Below, piece after piece: positions 37,041 through 48,344 of a stretch of DNA of 64,000 nucleotides. Below the pieces are notes generated by a model, which did not search any database, was not told where the DNA came from, and saw only the letters and a list, made by a program, of their open reading frames with translations. This stretch comes from Solibacillus palustris (lineage in GTDB: Bacteria > Bacillota > Bacilli > Bacillales_A > Planococcaceae): NCBI RefSeq assembly GCF_022549215.1, contig NZ_JAKZFC010000002.1:186001-250000 (forward strand), read 5' to 3'. Position 1 is the stretch's first letter. The number at the start of each line of letters is the position of its first letter. A program made the position numbers and the translations under genes.

Positions 37041-38342
37041 ATGTTTCAATTAAAAGAAAATGGTACGACGGTGAAGCGTGAAATATTCGCAGGGTTAACA
37101 ACGTTTTTAACGATGGCTTATGTCATTATCGTTAATCCGATTATATTATCAGATGCAGGCGTGCCGATTGATCAAGTATTTATGGCGACAATTATTGCTG
37201 CTGTGATTGGTACAGGATGGATGGCGTTGTGTGCGAATTATCCAATCGCAGTTGCACCGGGAATGGGGTTAAATGCGTATTTTACTTATACCGTTGTTTT
37301 AGCTTCAAATGGAGAAATTACGTATTTAACGGCCTTTTCAGCAGTATTTGTGGCAGGTTTAATCTTTATTTTGATTAGTTTAACGCCGTTCCGTGAAAAA
37401 TTAATTACGGCGATTCCAGAAAACTTAAAATTAGCCATTACAGCGGGTATTGGTTTATTTATCGCATTTATTGGTTTGCGTATGTCAGGTATTGTTGTTG
37501 CGAATGATTCGAACTTAGTGGCTCTAGGTAACATTGCAGAACCTGCTACACTACTTACGATTATTGGTTTATTTGTTACCGTTGCATTAATGGCACGAAA
37601 AGTAAATGGTGCAATCTTTATCGGGATGATTGTCACAGCGGTTATTGCTATACTGACAGGTCAACTAACGATTGAGAAAGTCGTGGCAATGCCGCATTTA
37701 CCTGAGGGAATAATAGTATTCAATCCAATCAATGCGATTCGTGAAGTTATTGAATACGGACTATATGGCGTTGTGTTTTCGTTTATTTTAGTTACTTTAT
37801 TTGATACAACGGGGACGATGATTGGAGTTGCAAAGCAAGCAGGTTTGATGAAAGATGATAAATTACCACGTGCACGTAAAGCGCTATTATCAGATTCTTT
37901 AGCAACAACTTTTGGTGCGATGTTTGGTACGAGCCCATCGACAGCTTATTTGGAATCGGGTTCTGGGGTTGCCGTTGGTGGTCGTACAGGATTAACTTCA
38001 TTGACGGTGGCAGTGTTATTCATTATTGCCTCATTTTTTGGTCCACTGGTTGGTTCATTATCAGGTGTCGCTGCAATCACTTCTCCCGCGCTAATTATTG
38101 TAGGGAGCTTAATGATTGGTGTTGTGAAAAACATGAAATGGGATGATATTGAAGATGCATTCCCAGCATTTTTAGTTATTTTAACGATGCCATTGACTTC
38201 AAGTATTTCTACAGGGATTGCACTTGGCTTCATTAGCTATCCGCTTGTCATGATTTTTAAAGGACGTGCACGTGATGTACATCCACTAGTTTATATTTTT
38301 GCCGTATTATTTGTGTTACAACTTGTTTATATGCCGCACTAA
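37041..38342 (+). CDS. NCS2-family purine permease (PbuG/PbuO-like)
   Basis: A 433-residue membrane transporter of the AzgA-like NCS2 group, importing hypoxanthine/guanine or adenine with protons. The motifs EIFAGLTTFLTMAYVIIVNP, VAPGMGLNAYFTYTVV, VTLFDTTGTMIGVAKQAGL and FGTSPSTAYLESGSGVAVGG are diagnostic of the group; about 12 membrane segments are expected. ATG 37041 is chosen because AAGAAGGA ends 7 bp before it. It is a single-gene unit between accC and an MscS gene, a place where B. subtilis has no permease. Exact base preference cannot be read. Confidence 0.9.
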   Translation: MFQLKENGTTVKREIFAGLTTFLTMAYVIIVNPIILSDAGVPIDQVFMATIIAAVIGTGWMALCANYPIAVAPGMGLNAYFTYTVVLASNGEITYLTAFSAVFVAGLIFILISLTPFREKLITAIPENLKLAITAGIGLFIAFIGLRMSGIVVANDSNLVALGNIAEPATLLTIIGLFVTVALMARKVNGAIFIGMIVTAVIAILTGQLTIEKVVAMPHLPEGIIVFNPINAIREVIEYGLYGVVFSFILVTLFDTTGTMIGVAKQAGLMKDDKLPRARKALLSDSLATTFGAMFGTSPSTAYLESGSGVAVGGRTGLTSLTVAVLFIIASFFGPLVGSLSGVAAITSPALIIVGSLMIGVVKNMKWDDIEDAFPAFLVILTMPLTSSISTGIALGFISYPLVMIFKGRARDVHPLVYIFAVLFVLQLVYMPH

Positions 38343-38349
38343 TGTATTT

Positions 38350-38381
38350 ACCACCCAAAAGCAAATTTTGGGTGGTTTTTC
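38350..38381 (+). terminator. Terminator after the purine permease
   Basis: ACCACCCAAAA at 38350-38360 pairs exactly with TTTTGGGTGGT at 38366-38376, followed by TTTTT. Confidence 0.9.
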
Positions 38382-38600
38382 TGTTTTTTCTCGTTAAAGC
38401 GCGTTGAATGCTCAGCAGGCTCCCTCAGAACTAGATTTGTACCATCGATTAAAAAGATTTAGGTAAAATGACCAAATGCTTCAATTGCTTCGATGTTGTT
38501 GAAAATATTTTGGGGATAGCGAAAATAGATGCTTTTCCTAGTCAAAACAATTTCTTACATGGTATGATTTTTTTCGCAATAAAAAAAGTAGGTGAAGATT

Positions 38601-39671
38601 TTGTGGGACTCAATTAAATGGTTAATTCCAAACGTTAAACCACCAACATGGGCAGATGGCGTAACAGCTTTATTAATTGTAATTGTTGGGGTATTGTTCA
38701 TTCAATTTATTTTTCGTCCAATAATATTTAAATTCGCTCGTATGTTAGAAGAGCGCGGGCATCCGGTTATGAGTGATATCGCGAAAAATATTTTCCCTTC
38801 CATGCGTAATGCGCTCATTTTTATGGTACTTGTACTTGCCTGCTCGCTTTTAGTGGAAGTGAATTTGTTTGATCATGTGAAATTAAGTAGGTTTATTGAT
38901 TCTGTCTATATATATTTTGCATTTAAAGCGCTTTATGACGTGTTAGGCTTTTATTTGAAAAACCCGGAACGCTTTGAAACGGGAAAAGATCAAGATTTAT
39001 TGACTCCATTTTTCTTGCGGATGAGTAAAGTAATCGTAATGGTCCTTGCGATGTTTACGATTGCATCACTTTGGAACTTTAATTTAAATGGTTTCTTAAC
39101 GGCGATTGGTTTAACGGGTGTTGCTCTCGCTTTTGGTATCCGGGACATATTAGCGCATATTTTTAGTGGTATGAGTGTAGTGCTAGATAAACCATTTCAA
39201 ATTGGTGATTGGGTTATGACCGGTGATGAAAAAATTGACGGTACGATTGAAGATATAAATTTGCGAAGCACTCTTATTCAAACAGCGGATAAAGGGCTTG
39301 TTTATGTGCCGAATTCCTATTTAGTGAATCGTCCGATATATAATTTATCAAAGCGTACACAGCGTAAAGTGGAGCATTATTTATTTTTATCGACCGAGAA
39401 TAACGAAGCGGAAATTGTACAATTTGTGGAAACACTACGCGAACAAATTGCCTTACATCCTAAAACTTTAAAAACAGTTATCCATGTTGCGGTGGATGAA
39501 ATTCGACCGAGTGCTTACCGCGTATTAATTCGTTATTTTGTTGCGACAAATGATACTCAGCTGATGCTGCAAGTGCGCCAAGATATTTTACTTGTAGCAA
39601 AGCATTACTGTGAAAAATATGAAATTGTTCAAGTTGATCCTGTTCAGGCGCAATTTGTGTGGAACGATTGA
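38601..39671 (+). CDS. MscS-family mechanosensitive ion channel
   Basis: A 356-residue inner-membrane channel that opens under membrane tension to release solutes on osmotic downshift. Four hydrophobic segments precede the pore-lining helix and beta-domain motif TGVALAFGIRDILAHIFSGM, followed by DKPFQIGDWVMTGDEKIDGT and the upper-beta-domain motif LIQTADKGLVYVPNS. TTG 38601 is preferred over GTG 38592 because AGGTGAAG sits just before it. It forms its own unit between the permease and the asp23-like gene. Confidence 0.88.
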   Translation: MWDSIKWLIPNVKPPTWADGVTALLIVIVGVLFIQFIFRPIIFKFARMLEERGHPVMSDIAKNIFPSMRNALIFMVLVLACSLLVEVNLFDHVKLSRFIDSVYIYFAFKALYDVLGFYLKNPERFETGKDQDLLTPFFLRMSKVIVMVLAMFTIASLWNFNLNGFLTAIGLTGVALAFGIRDILAHIFSGMSVVLDKPFQIGDWVMTGDEKIDGTIEDINLRSTLIQTADKGLVYVPNSYLVNRPIYNLSKRTQRKVEHYLFLSTENNEAEIVQFVETLREQIALHPKTLKTVIHVAVDEIRPSAYRVLIRYFVATNDTQLMLQVRQDILLVAKHYCEKYEIVQVDPVQAQFVWND

Positions 39672-39797
39672 AAACTTAGATGTTTTTTCGGAAAAAGTGC
39701 GCTTTGAACCAACACTATGTAAGTAATTGTAGTATACTGAGCTTAGGTAACAGTAAGCCTTAAATGATTAGTTTACATAAGAGAGGATGTTTTGAAC

Positions 39798-40199
39798 ATG
39801 GCAGAAAAACAACCAGTAGCATTTGTGCAGCCAACACCAGTTGGTAAAGAAGAATTAGGTAAAATCGAAGTTGCACCAGAAGTCATCGAAGTCATCGCTG
39901 GTATCGCAGCAACTGAGGTTGAGGGCGTTGCAGCAACGCGCGGCAATTTTACGACAGGTGTGGTAGAGCGCTTCGGAAAAAAGGTACACTCTAAAGGCAT
40001 TAAATCTGCGATGTCTGAAGAAGGCAATATTGTCATTGATGTTTTTTGTACTGTAAAATACGGCTATGCCATTCCAAAAGTAGCAAAAGAAGTACAATCA
40101 ACAATTCGCCAAGCCATTTTAAACATGACAGCAATTGAAACTAGTGAAGTTAATATTCATGTGACAGGAATCCAATTCGAAACAGCAACAGCTGAATAA
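39798..40199 (+). CDS. yqhY: Asp23/Gls24 family protein (YqhY-like)
   Basis: A 133-residue Asp23-domain protein (VIEVIAGIAATEVEGVAATR near the N-terminus, GNIVIDVFCTVKYGYAIPKV in the middle, VNIHVTGIQF at the end). YqhY in B. subtilis is encoded with accB-accC and its loss disturbs acetyl-CoA carboxylase activity. Here it is separated from accC by two unrelated genes. The start is ATG 39798; TTG 39792 is closer to AGAGAGGA and is a real alternative. Confidence 0.9.
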   Translation: MAEKQPVAFVQPTPVGKEELGKIEVAPEVIEVIAGIAATEVEGVAATRGNFTTGVVERFGKKVHSKGIKSAMSEEGNIVIDVFCTVKYGYAIPKVAKEVQSTIRQAILNMTAIETSEVNIHVTGIQFETATAE

Positions 40200-40214
40200 T
40201 TTAATATACTTGAG

Positions 40215-40262
40215 AAGGGCACTGTATAAAAAGTTTTTTACTTTTTGTACAGCCCTTTTTTC
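40215..40262 (+). terminator. Terminator after the Asp23-family gene
   Basis: AAGGGC and GTATAAAAAGT pair with ACTTTTTGTAC and GCCCTT around a T-rich loop, followed by TTTTTT. Confidence 0.85.
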
Positions 40263-40367
40263 ATGGTGGATATGAAAGTCTAAGGTTTTTATAAAAAGGT
40301 GTGTTTGAAATCTGTATAGAATATGGATATAGCAGGAATAGTTTGGTTTGGTGAGGAGGAAAAATAA

Positions 40368-42011
40368 GTGGTAAATTTTTCAGCGGCATCGCGCGTCCAA
40401 AGACATTCAGTTTTAAAAGAACAGACATTTGACTTATTTATTATTGGTGGCGGAATTACTGGTGCAGGTATTGCATTAGACGCTGCATCTCGTGGTTTAA
40501 AGGTTGCCTTAGCAGAAATGCAAGATTTTGCAGAAGGAACGAGTAGCCGTTCTACTAAGCTAGTCCATGGTGGCTTACGCTATTTGAAACAATTTGAAAT
40601 GAAAGAAGTAGCAGAGTTAGGGCGTGAGCGTGCGATTGTTTATGAAAATGGACCACATGTAACATCGCCTATGTGGATGCTATTACCCTTTCATAAAGGT
40701 GGTACATTTGGTTCGTTTTCAACGTCATTAGGATTAAAAATCTATGATATTTTAGCCGGAGTAAAAAAGGGTGAGCGCCGCTATATGCTATCGGCTGACG
40801 AAATAACAGCTAGGGAGCCACTATTAAAAAAGGAAAATTTACTTGGTGGCGGCATGTATGTAGAATATCGTACAGATGATGCACGTTTAACGATTGAAGT
40901 ATTGAAGGCTGCTGTTGCTAATGGTGCAGTAGCTCTCAATTATTTAAAGGTAATAGGCTTTCAAGGGAGCAACTTATCATTTTCGAGAGTTGAAGTGCAG
41001 GATCAATTGACGGGTGAATCGTATATTGTCAAAGCAAAAAAAGTGGTAAACGCTGCTGGGCCGTGGGTAGATGATGTCCGTAAATTAGAACATACTATTG
41101 GCGAAAAACATTTAATCTTATCAAAAGGTGTGCATCTTGTGTTTGACGAAACGGATTTTCCTCTACGGCAAGCGATTTACTTCGACACCAAAAGTGATGG
41201 ACGTATGATCTTTGCAATCCCGCGTGATGGGAAAACCTATGTCGGTACAACTGATACGTTTTATGATGGCGACCCATTGAAATTAACGGTAACAATAGAA
41301 GAGCGAAACTACATGATTGAAGCTATTAAATATATGTTTCCCAATTTGAATTTGACGTTAGATAAAATTGAATCTGCATGGGCTGGTGTGCGTCCGCTTA
41401 TTCATGAAAAAGGGAAAGGTCCCTCTGAAATTTCGCGTAAAGATGAAATTTGGCAAACTGAAAGTGGACTAATTACGATTGCTGGCGGTAAATTGACCGG
41501 TTACCGAAAAATGGCTGAAAAAATAGTGGATTTAGTCGTCAATCAGCTAAATCAAGAGTTCAATAAAAAATTTGGCAAATCAATTACAAAACACTTGCCC
41601 ATATCAGGTGGGGATATGAGTGGTTCGAGATTTTTTGAGAGTTTTGTACAAAAACGAGTAATCATGGGGAAACAGCTTGGATTATCAGAAGAACAAAGTC
41701 GTTATTTAGCTAAATTTTATGGCACGAATGTCGACAAGGTGTTTGACTATGTAGCACAGGCTACAGGTGATTTACCAGCGATTGTTTATGGTCAATTATA
41801 CTATGCGATGAATGATGAATCAGCGAGTGTCGCAACAGATTTTTTCATCCGCAGAACAAGTGCGTTATTTTTCAATATTCATTTTGTGGAACAATTTAAA
41901 GATTCGGTTATTGATGAAATGGCTCAATATTTAAAATGGTCTGATCAGGAAAAGCTTCAACAAATCGAGTGGTTAGAGAAAGCGCTAAATGATGTGAAAA
42001 TAGTAAAGTAA
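40368..42011 (+). CDS. glpD: Aerobic glycerol-3-phosphate dehydrogenase
   Basis: A membrane-associated FAD enzyme that oxidises glycerol 3-phosphate to dihydroxyacetone phosphate and feeds electrons to quinone. The 547 residues have the family length. The FAD-binding fold is [20 protein letters not shown], followed by [40 protein letters not shown] and [18 protein letters not shown] are later family motifs. GTG 40368 follows GAGGAGGAAAAATAA. glpK follows after 78 bp; no glpP or glpF is in the window. Confidence 0.97.
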   Translation: MVNFSAASRVQRHSVLKEQTFDLFIIGGGITGAGIALDAASRGLKVALAEMQDFAEGTSSRSTKLVHGGLRYLKQFEMKEVAELGRERAIVYENGPHVTSPMWMLLPFHKGGTFGSFSTSLGLKIYDILAGVKKGERRYMLSADEITAREPLLKKENLLGGGMYVEYRTDDARLTIEVLKAAVANGAVALNYLKVIGFQGSNLSFSRVEVQDQLTGESYIVKAKKVVNAAGPWVDDVRKLEHTIGEKHLILSKGVHLVFDETDFPLRQAIYFDTKSDGRMIFAIPRDGKTYVGTTDTFYDGDPLKLTVTIEERNYMIEAIKYMFPNLNLTLDKIESAWAGVRPLIHEKGKGPSEISRKDEIWQTESGLITIAGGKLTGYRKMAEKIVDLVVNQLNQEFNKKFGKSITKHLPISGGDMSGSRFFESFVQKRVIMGKQLGLSEEQSRYLAKFYGTNVDKVFDYVAQATGDLPAIVYGQLYYAMNDESASVATDFFIRRTSALFFNIHFVEQFKDSVIDEMAQYLKWSDQEKLQQIEWLEKALNDVKIVK

Positions 42012-42026
42012 TTTAACGAGATATAA

Positions 42027-43580
<1,554 letters not shown>

Positions 43581-43660
43581 CAACAGTTCAATGTGAATTA
43601 ATTGTTTGATATACTTTTATGCTATAATTTATGCAATATAGTTGAGGAGTTTTTGACATT

Positions 43661-43927
43661 ATGAGTAAAGATTTTATTCGCATTGCGAACGATCAAGACA
43701 TGCAATTAATTATTGCCTACTTTGAACAGGCATTAGCACATTATGAAGCTGTAGGAGAATTAATGGCTATGCAGGACATTAAATACTTTTTACACAATGT
43801 ACGCCAATTCAATTTTGTAGTGCTAAAAGAAAAAGTAACAGAAATTACATACCTTTTCGAGTTCCCTGAAACAACTGACGGCAAGCGCGAAACAGGTACA
43901 ATTGTCATCCCACTTCAAAATAATTAG
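43661..43927 (+). CDS. Hypothetical protein (88 aa)
   Basis: An 88-residue soluble protein: an N-terminal helical part (NDQDMQLIIAYFEQALAHYE, then a hydrophobic GELMAMQDIKYFLHN), then a beta-rich C-terminus (FNFVVLKEKVTEITYLFEFP). No cysteine, signal peptide or known motif. TTGAGGAGTTTTTGACATT precedes the ATG and a terminator follows, so it is an independent unit between glpK and nusB. I do not recognise it; it may be restricted to relatives of this organism. Confidence 0.75.
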   Translation: MSKDFIRIANDQDMQLIIAYFEQALAHYEAVGELMAMQDIKYFLHNVRQFNFVVLKEKVTEITYLFEFPETTDGKRETGTIVIPLQNN

Positions 43928-43997
43928 CTTTGAGCTACCGTAACTAATTATTACTGCACTGAAGGAAAAGCGACAATCATAGCAAAAACATTGTAAG

Positions 43998-44032
43998 AAA
44001 ACGATCTCTTAATTTGAGAGGTCGTTTTTTTA
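43998..44032 (+). terminator. Terminator after the 88-aa gene
   Basis: AAACGATCTCTT pairs with GAGAGGTCGTTT (one G-U pair), followed by a run of T. Confidence 0.85.
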
Positions 44033-44232
44033 CATGAAGGCATTTGAAAACCTAAAATTTAAAAGTGCGACAATTTCAAACTTACAGCATTTTTATCGTA
44101 AATGAACGCTTTTAATAATAGATCTAATAAATCTTATCAGAACGGTAAAATTTTTCATTCAAACTGTGCTATGACTACGAAAATATGCTATGATAAGAAC
44201 CAATGCTACTTATGAAGGAGAGCTTTAAAGTG

Positions 44233-44619
44233 ATGAAACGAACTGAAGCGCGCCAAAAAGCGTTCCAAGCTTTATTTCAGTTAGACAGCACAGAACTTAC
44301 TATTGAAGAAGCAATTGGCCACGTTCTAGAGGAAGAACAAGAGTCAAATGCTTTTTTAAACAAATTAGTTCGTGGAACAACTGAAAACCAAGCGGAAATT
44401 GATGCAGCGCTAGAACAAAAATTAGAAAAATGGACGCTTAACCGTCTACCTAAAATTGAGAGAACGGTATTACGTTTAGCCGTGTACGAAATCCTACATG
44501 AACTAGACACACCAAACAAAGTTGTCATGAATGAAGCAATCGAACTATGCAAAACGTATGGTGATGAGAAATCAAGCAAATTCGTTAATGGTGTACTTTC
44601 GAAATTTACTGAGCAATAA
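44233..44619 (+). CDS. nusB: Transcription antitermination factor NusB
   Basis: A small helical RNA-binding protein (128 residues) that with S10 (NusE) binds boxA and prevents termination in rRNA operons. The N-terminal RTEARQKAFQALFQLD and the C-terminal LDTPNKVVMNEAIELCKTYG and KFVNGVLSK are family hallmarks. ATG 44233 follows AAGGAGAGCTTTAAAGTG. It opens the conserved nusB-folD-xseAB-ispA-dxs-tlyA-ahrC-recN series. Confidence 0.95.
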   Translation: MKRTEARQKAFQALFQLDSTELTIEEAIGHVLEEEQESNAFLNKLVRGTTENQAEIDAALEQKLEKWTLNRLPKIERTVLRLAVYEILHELDTPNKVVMNEAIELCKTYGDEKSSKFVNGVLSKFTEQ

Positions 44620-44759
44620 AATCAATGTATTCAAGTCTATAAAGATTCACAATATATAAAGGTTTAGTTGGAACGGTTGTCACCAAACGTATACGTATCC
44701 TGTCTTTTCTATGGATGACAGCCCTCCACATTGTCGTGATCACTGGAAGGAGTAACAAC

Positions 44760-45623
44760 ATGTCAAGTGCAATAATTAATGGTAAAGAAATTGGTCAAGA
44801 AATTCGAGGAGCAGTGGCAACTCGTGTGGAAGCATTAAAAGCTAAAGGTGTAACACCAGGCTTAGCGGTTATATTAGTAGGGGACAACCCAGCATCAAAA
44901 ACATATGTAGCTAACAAGCAAAAATCTTGCGAGCAAATTGGTATGTTTTCAGAATTAATTAAACTACCAGAAGATATTTCAGAACAAGCTTTACTAGAAC
45001 AAATTAGTGAATTAAACACGCGTAGTGATATTCACGGTATCCTTGTACAACTTCCATTACCGAAACATATCGATGAAGATCAAGTCATCCAAGCAATTTC
45101 TCCAGAAAAAGATGTAGATGGCTTCTCACCGATTAGTGTTGGGAAAATGATGTTAGGTCAAGATACATACTTGCCATGTACGCCTTATGGGGTCATGAAA
45201 CTTTTAGAACACTCAGGAATTGAAATTGCAGGTAAGCATGCTGTTATTGTTGGACGTAGCCACATCGTTGGTAAGCCAATGGGGCAGTTATTGTTACAAA
45301 AAGACGCAACTGTTACTTATACACACTCAAAAACACCAGATTTACCATCATTCACAAAACAAGCAGATATTCTGATCGCAGCGGTTGGCCGACCAAACTT
45401 TATCACGAAAGAGCATATTAAAGAAGGTGCTGTCGTGATTGATGTTGGTATTAATCGCAACGAACAAAATAAATTAGTGGGCGATGTGAATTTTACTGAG
45501 GTATGTGAGATTGCTTCACATATTACACCAGTGCCAGGCGGTGTTGGCCCAATGACTATTACAATGTTATTAGAAAATACTGTACAAGCAGCTGAAAAAG
45601 AGTTAGAACGTCAAGCGAAATAA
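44760..45623 (+). CDS. folD: Bifunctional methylenetetrahydrofolate dehydrogenase/cyclohydrolase
   Basis: FolD (287 residues) interconverts 5,10-methylene- and 10-formyl-tetrahydrofolate using NADP. The catalytic YVANKQKSCEQIGM with its lysine, GILVQLPLPKHID, PEKDVDGFSPISVG and the dinucleotide-binding VIVGRSHIVGKPMGQLL are visible, as is the C-terminal ITPVPGGVGPMTITMLL. ATG 44760 is chosen because GGAAGGAGTAACAAC lies directly before it; the open frame begins 45 bp earlier without such a site. Confidence 0.97.
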   Translation: MSSAIINGKEIGQEIRGAVATRVEALKAKGVTPGLAVILVGDNPASKTYVANKQKSCEQIGMFSELIKLPEDISEQALLEQISELNTRSDIHGILVQLPLPKHIDEDQVIQAISPEKDVDGFSPISVGKMMLGQDTYLPCTPYGVMKLLEHSGIEIAGKHAVIVGRSHIVGKPMGQLLLQKDATVTYTHSKTPDLPSFTKQADILIAAVGRPNFITKEHIKEGAVVIDVGINRNEQNKLVGDVNFTEVCEIASHITPVPGGVGPMTITMLLENTVQAAEKELERQAK

Positions 45624-45632
45624 TCTAACTTC

Positions 45633-45673
45633 AAAAATCACGATTTTGACGTAGATCAAAATCGTGATTTTTA
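45633..45673 (+). terminator. Terminator after folD
   Basis: AAAAATCACGATTTTGA and TCAAAATCGTGATTTTT are exact 17-base complements around a 6-base loop. Confidence 0.9.
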
Positions 45674-45713
45674 GCTTATACGCAATTAACTTCACGTAAC
45701 GATAAGGAGTGAT

Positions 45714-47072
45714 ATGCAAATGTCTTCGTATTTATCTGTGAAAGCCTTAACGAAATATTTAAAACGAAAATTTGATGCCGATCCACATTTACGTGATGTC
45801 TATGTAACTGGTGAATTATCAAATGTCAAAATCCATAGCTCAGGTCATATTTATTTTACTTTAAAAGACGAAAGCTCACGCATTACTTCAACAATGTTCC
45901 GTAATCAAGCGGCGAAATTATCATTCAAGCCTGAAGAAGGTATGAAAGTATTTATCCGTGGTGATGTCAACATATATGAAGCAAGTGGAGTTTATCAATT
46001 ATATGCTCAAACGATGGAGCCTGACGGAATTGGTGGGCTATTTGTAGCATTTAACCAATTAAAAGAGCGCTTACAAAAAGAAGGCTTATTTAATCCAAAT
46101 TTTAAACAGCCGATTCCAGAATACCCCAAAACCATTGGCATATTAACTGCTACGACTGGAGCTGCTATTCGTGATATTTGTACAACAATCACGCGCCGCT
46201 ATCCACAAGTAGAAATAGTAATTTACCCAACACTCGTACAAGGTGCGGGTGCAGCATCCAATATTACTGAGAATATATATTTGGCGAACAAGCACGGACT
46301 TTGTGATGTTTTAATTGTTGGGCGTGGGGGTGGTTCGATTGAAGATTTGTGGGCTTTCAATGAAGAAATCGTCGCACGGGCAATTTTTGAAAGTCGAATT
46401 CCAATCATAAGTGCGGTTGGACATGAAACGGATACAACGATTGCCGATTTTGTTGCCGATTTACGTGCACCGACTCCAACTGCCGCAGCAGAGCTAGCTG
46501 TTCCAAGTCAGCAAGAGTTATTCCAACGAATTTTACAAAAGCAATCGTTTATGCATCAAGTAATGACATCACGTTTAAATTTTGAGCGTAGTCGCTTATC
46601 AAAATTACAAAATTCTTATCCACTTGCAACACCTGAGCGATTATATCGTCCTTTTATAGAAAGACTTGCGCAAGTTGATGCAAACCTACAAAATGCAACA
46701 AAGCTCTATTTATTAAATCAGCAGGCAAAATTACAAACTGTTGATAGTAAAATGAAGCTATATTCGCCGCAACATCAACTACAAGCTGCAAAACAGCAAT
46801 TACAACATACGAATGACCAACTACACCGTACAATGAAACAGCAATTAGCCCAAAACGAGTTGACGTTTCAAAATCAGGTACGCATGTTAGAGGCGTTAAA
46901 TCCGCTTTCATTGATGAGCAAGGGGTTTAGTGTGGCATATAAAGATGAAAACGTAGTAAAATCAGTACATGAGCTTAAAAGTGGAGATGTTGTGAAAATG
47001 ACATTCCAAGATGGTTTTGCGGAAGCGAAAATTGTCAAAACGCATGTGCAAAAGGAAGGGGAAGCGAAATGA
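45714..47072 (+). CDS. xseA: Exodeoxyribonuclease VII large subunit
   Basis: The catalytic subunit (452 residues) of the single-strand-specific exonuclease VII. An OB-fold lies at about 5-105 (YVTGELSNVKIHSSGHIYFT), then the catalytic domain with TATTGAAIRDICTTITRRYP, VGRGGGSIEDLWAFNEE and ISAVGHETDTTIADFVADLR, then a long glutamine-rich coiled coil (about 270-400). AAGGAGTGAT precedes ATG 45714; the ATG two codons on is also possible. The stop overlaps the xseB start (ATGA). Confidence 0.96.
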   Translation: MQMSSYLSVKALTKYLKRKFDADPHLRDVYVTGELSNVKIHSSGHIYFTLKDESSRITSTMFRNQAAKLSFKPEEGMKVFIRGDVNIYEASGVYQLYAQTMEPDGIGGLFVAFNQLKERLQKEGLFNPNFKQPIPEYPKTIGILTATTGAAIRDICTTITRRYPQVEIVIYPTLVQGAGAASNITENIYLANKHGLCDVLIVGRGGGSIEDLWAFNEEIVARAIFESRIPIISAVGHETDTTIADFVADLRAPTPTAAAELAVPSQQELFQRILQKQSFMHQVMTSRLNFERSRLSKLQNSYPLATPERLYRPFIERLAQVDANLQNATKLYLLNQQAKLQTVDSKMKLYSPQHQLQAAKQQLQHTNDQLHRTMKQQLAQNELTFQNQVRMLEALNPLSLMSKGFSVAYKDENVVKSVHELKSGDVVKMTFQDGFAEAKIVKTHVQKEGEAK

Positions 47073-47296
47073 CAAAACCAACATTTGCTACAGCAATGAC
47101 AGAATTAGAAGATGTTGTGAAAAAATTAGAACAAGGTGACGTTCCGTTAGAAGAAGCCATTGATCTTTATAAAAAAGGCATGGAACTTTCTAAGCTTTGC
47201 CATGATACGTTACAAAACGCTGAACAGCAATTAATTTCACTAGTTGGAGAAGATGGAGAAAAGAAACCTTTCCAACAAGGGAACGGAGAAGAATAG
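47069..47296 (+). CDS. xseB: Exodeoxyribonuclease VII small subunit
   Basis: A 75-residue helical hairpin that binds the coiled coil of XseA. The family signature is visible: FATAMTELEDVVKKLEQGDV followed by PLEEAIDLYKKGMELSKLC. It starts within the xseA stop and ends 3 bp before ispA. Confidence 0.95.
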   Translation: MTKPTFATAMTELEDVVKKLEQGDVPLEEAIDLYKKGMELSKLCHDTLQNAEQQLISLVGEDGEKKPFQQGNGEE

Positions 47297-47299
47297 GGA

Positions 47300-48184
47300 A
47301 TGGAAGCGACTTTAAAACAATTTATTGATGTAAATATACCTAATATCGAAGAGACAATGTATCAATTAGTCGAAAAAATTGAAGCACCTGCGCATTTAAA
47401 AGAGTCTATGCTCTATTCATTAAAAGCTGGCGGTAAGCGAATTCGTCCACTTTTTGTAGCAGCCGTTTGTGAAGCGTACAACAAACCATTAGATTCAAGC
47501 TATGTCGTTGGTTCGGCAGTTGAAATGATTCATACGTATTCACTTATTCACGATGACCTTCCTTGCATGGATGATGATGAATTACGCCGAGGAAAACCGA
47601 CGAATCATGTTGTTTATGGTGAAGCACTTGCAACATTAGCAGGAGATGCGTTAAACACATTGGCTTTTGGTATTCTTGCACGTTTAGAAAATGTATCGGC
47701 CGAACAAAAGTTAGAACTTGTGCATTTACTTAGTGTTGCAGCGGGTGCAGAAGGTATGGTTGGCGGTCAAATTTTAGACATGGATGGCGAAAAACGCTTG
47801 TTAAATTTACAAGAGCTAGAAACAGTTCATGTCAACAAAACAGGAGCTATCCTGCGTTTTAGTATTGAATCAGGCGCTATATTAGCTGGCGCTTCTACAA
47901 AAGACCGTGAAGCACTTGTGGAGTATGCGCATCATATCGGCTTGGCATTCCAAATACAAGATGATATTTTAGATATTGAAGGCACATCAGAGCAGCTAGG
48001 TAAAACAGCAGGGAAAGATGTCGCAGCAGAAAAAAGTACATACCCTGCACTTTTAACATTAAACGGTGCGAAACAAAAATTAACCGAACATTACGATTTT
48101 GCTATTGAAGCATTACAAAAAGTAAGTATTGATACATCATTATTACATCAATTTGCACAATATATTGTGAGACGTACAAACTAA
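47300..48184 (+). CDS. ispA: Farnesyl diphosphate synthase (geranyltranstransferase)
   Basis: A polyprenyl synthase (294 residues) that condenses isopentenyl diphosphate with allylic primers to farnesyl diphosphate, a precursor of undecaprenyl phosphate and quinones. The first aspartate-rich motif is in LIHDDLPCMDDDELRRGKPT and the second in FQIQDDILDIEGTSEQLGK; KAGGKRIRP lies near residue 44. It sits between xseB and dxs, as in B. subtilis (yqiD), linking it to the MEP pathway encoded next door. Confidence 0.96.
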   Translation: MEATLKQFIDVNIPNIEETMYQLVEKIEAPAHLKESMLYSLKAGGKRIRPLFVAAVCEAYNKPLDSSYVVGSAVEMIHTYSLIHDDLPCMDDDELRRGKPTNHVVYGEALATLAGDALNTLAFGILARLENVSAEQKLELVHLLSVAAGAEGMVGGQILDMDGEKRLLNLQELETVHVNKTGAILRFSIESGAILAGASTKDREALVEYAHHIGLAFQIQDDILDIEGTSEQLGKTAGKDVAAEKSTYPALLTLNGAKQKLTEHYDFAIEALQKVSIDTSLLHQFAQYIVRRTN

Positions 48185-48344
48185 AGTGTGTTAAACTTTT
48201 GTCTTGTGTTAGACATTGCTATAATAATTAAAACTGTATCACATATGGAAGTATAGGAATGGGTTCATACAGAGAATAATTGTGTAAACACATAAAAAGA
48301 AAAATCACAACGGTGAATAAACTGATGAAAAGGTGTGTGTAGAG

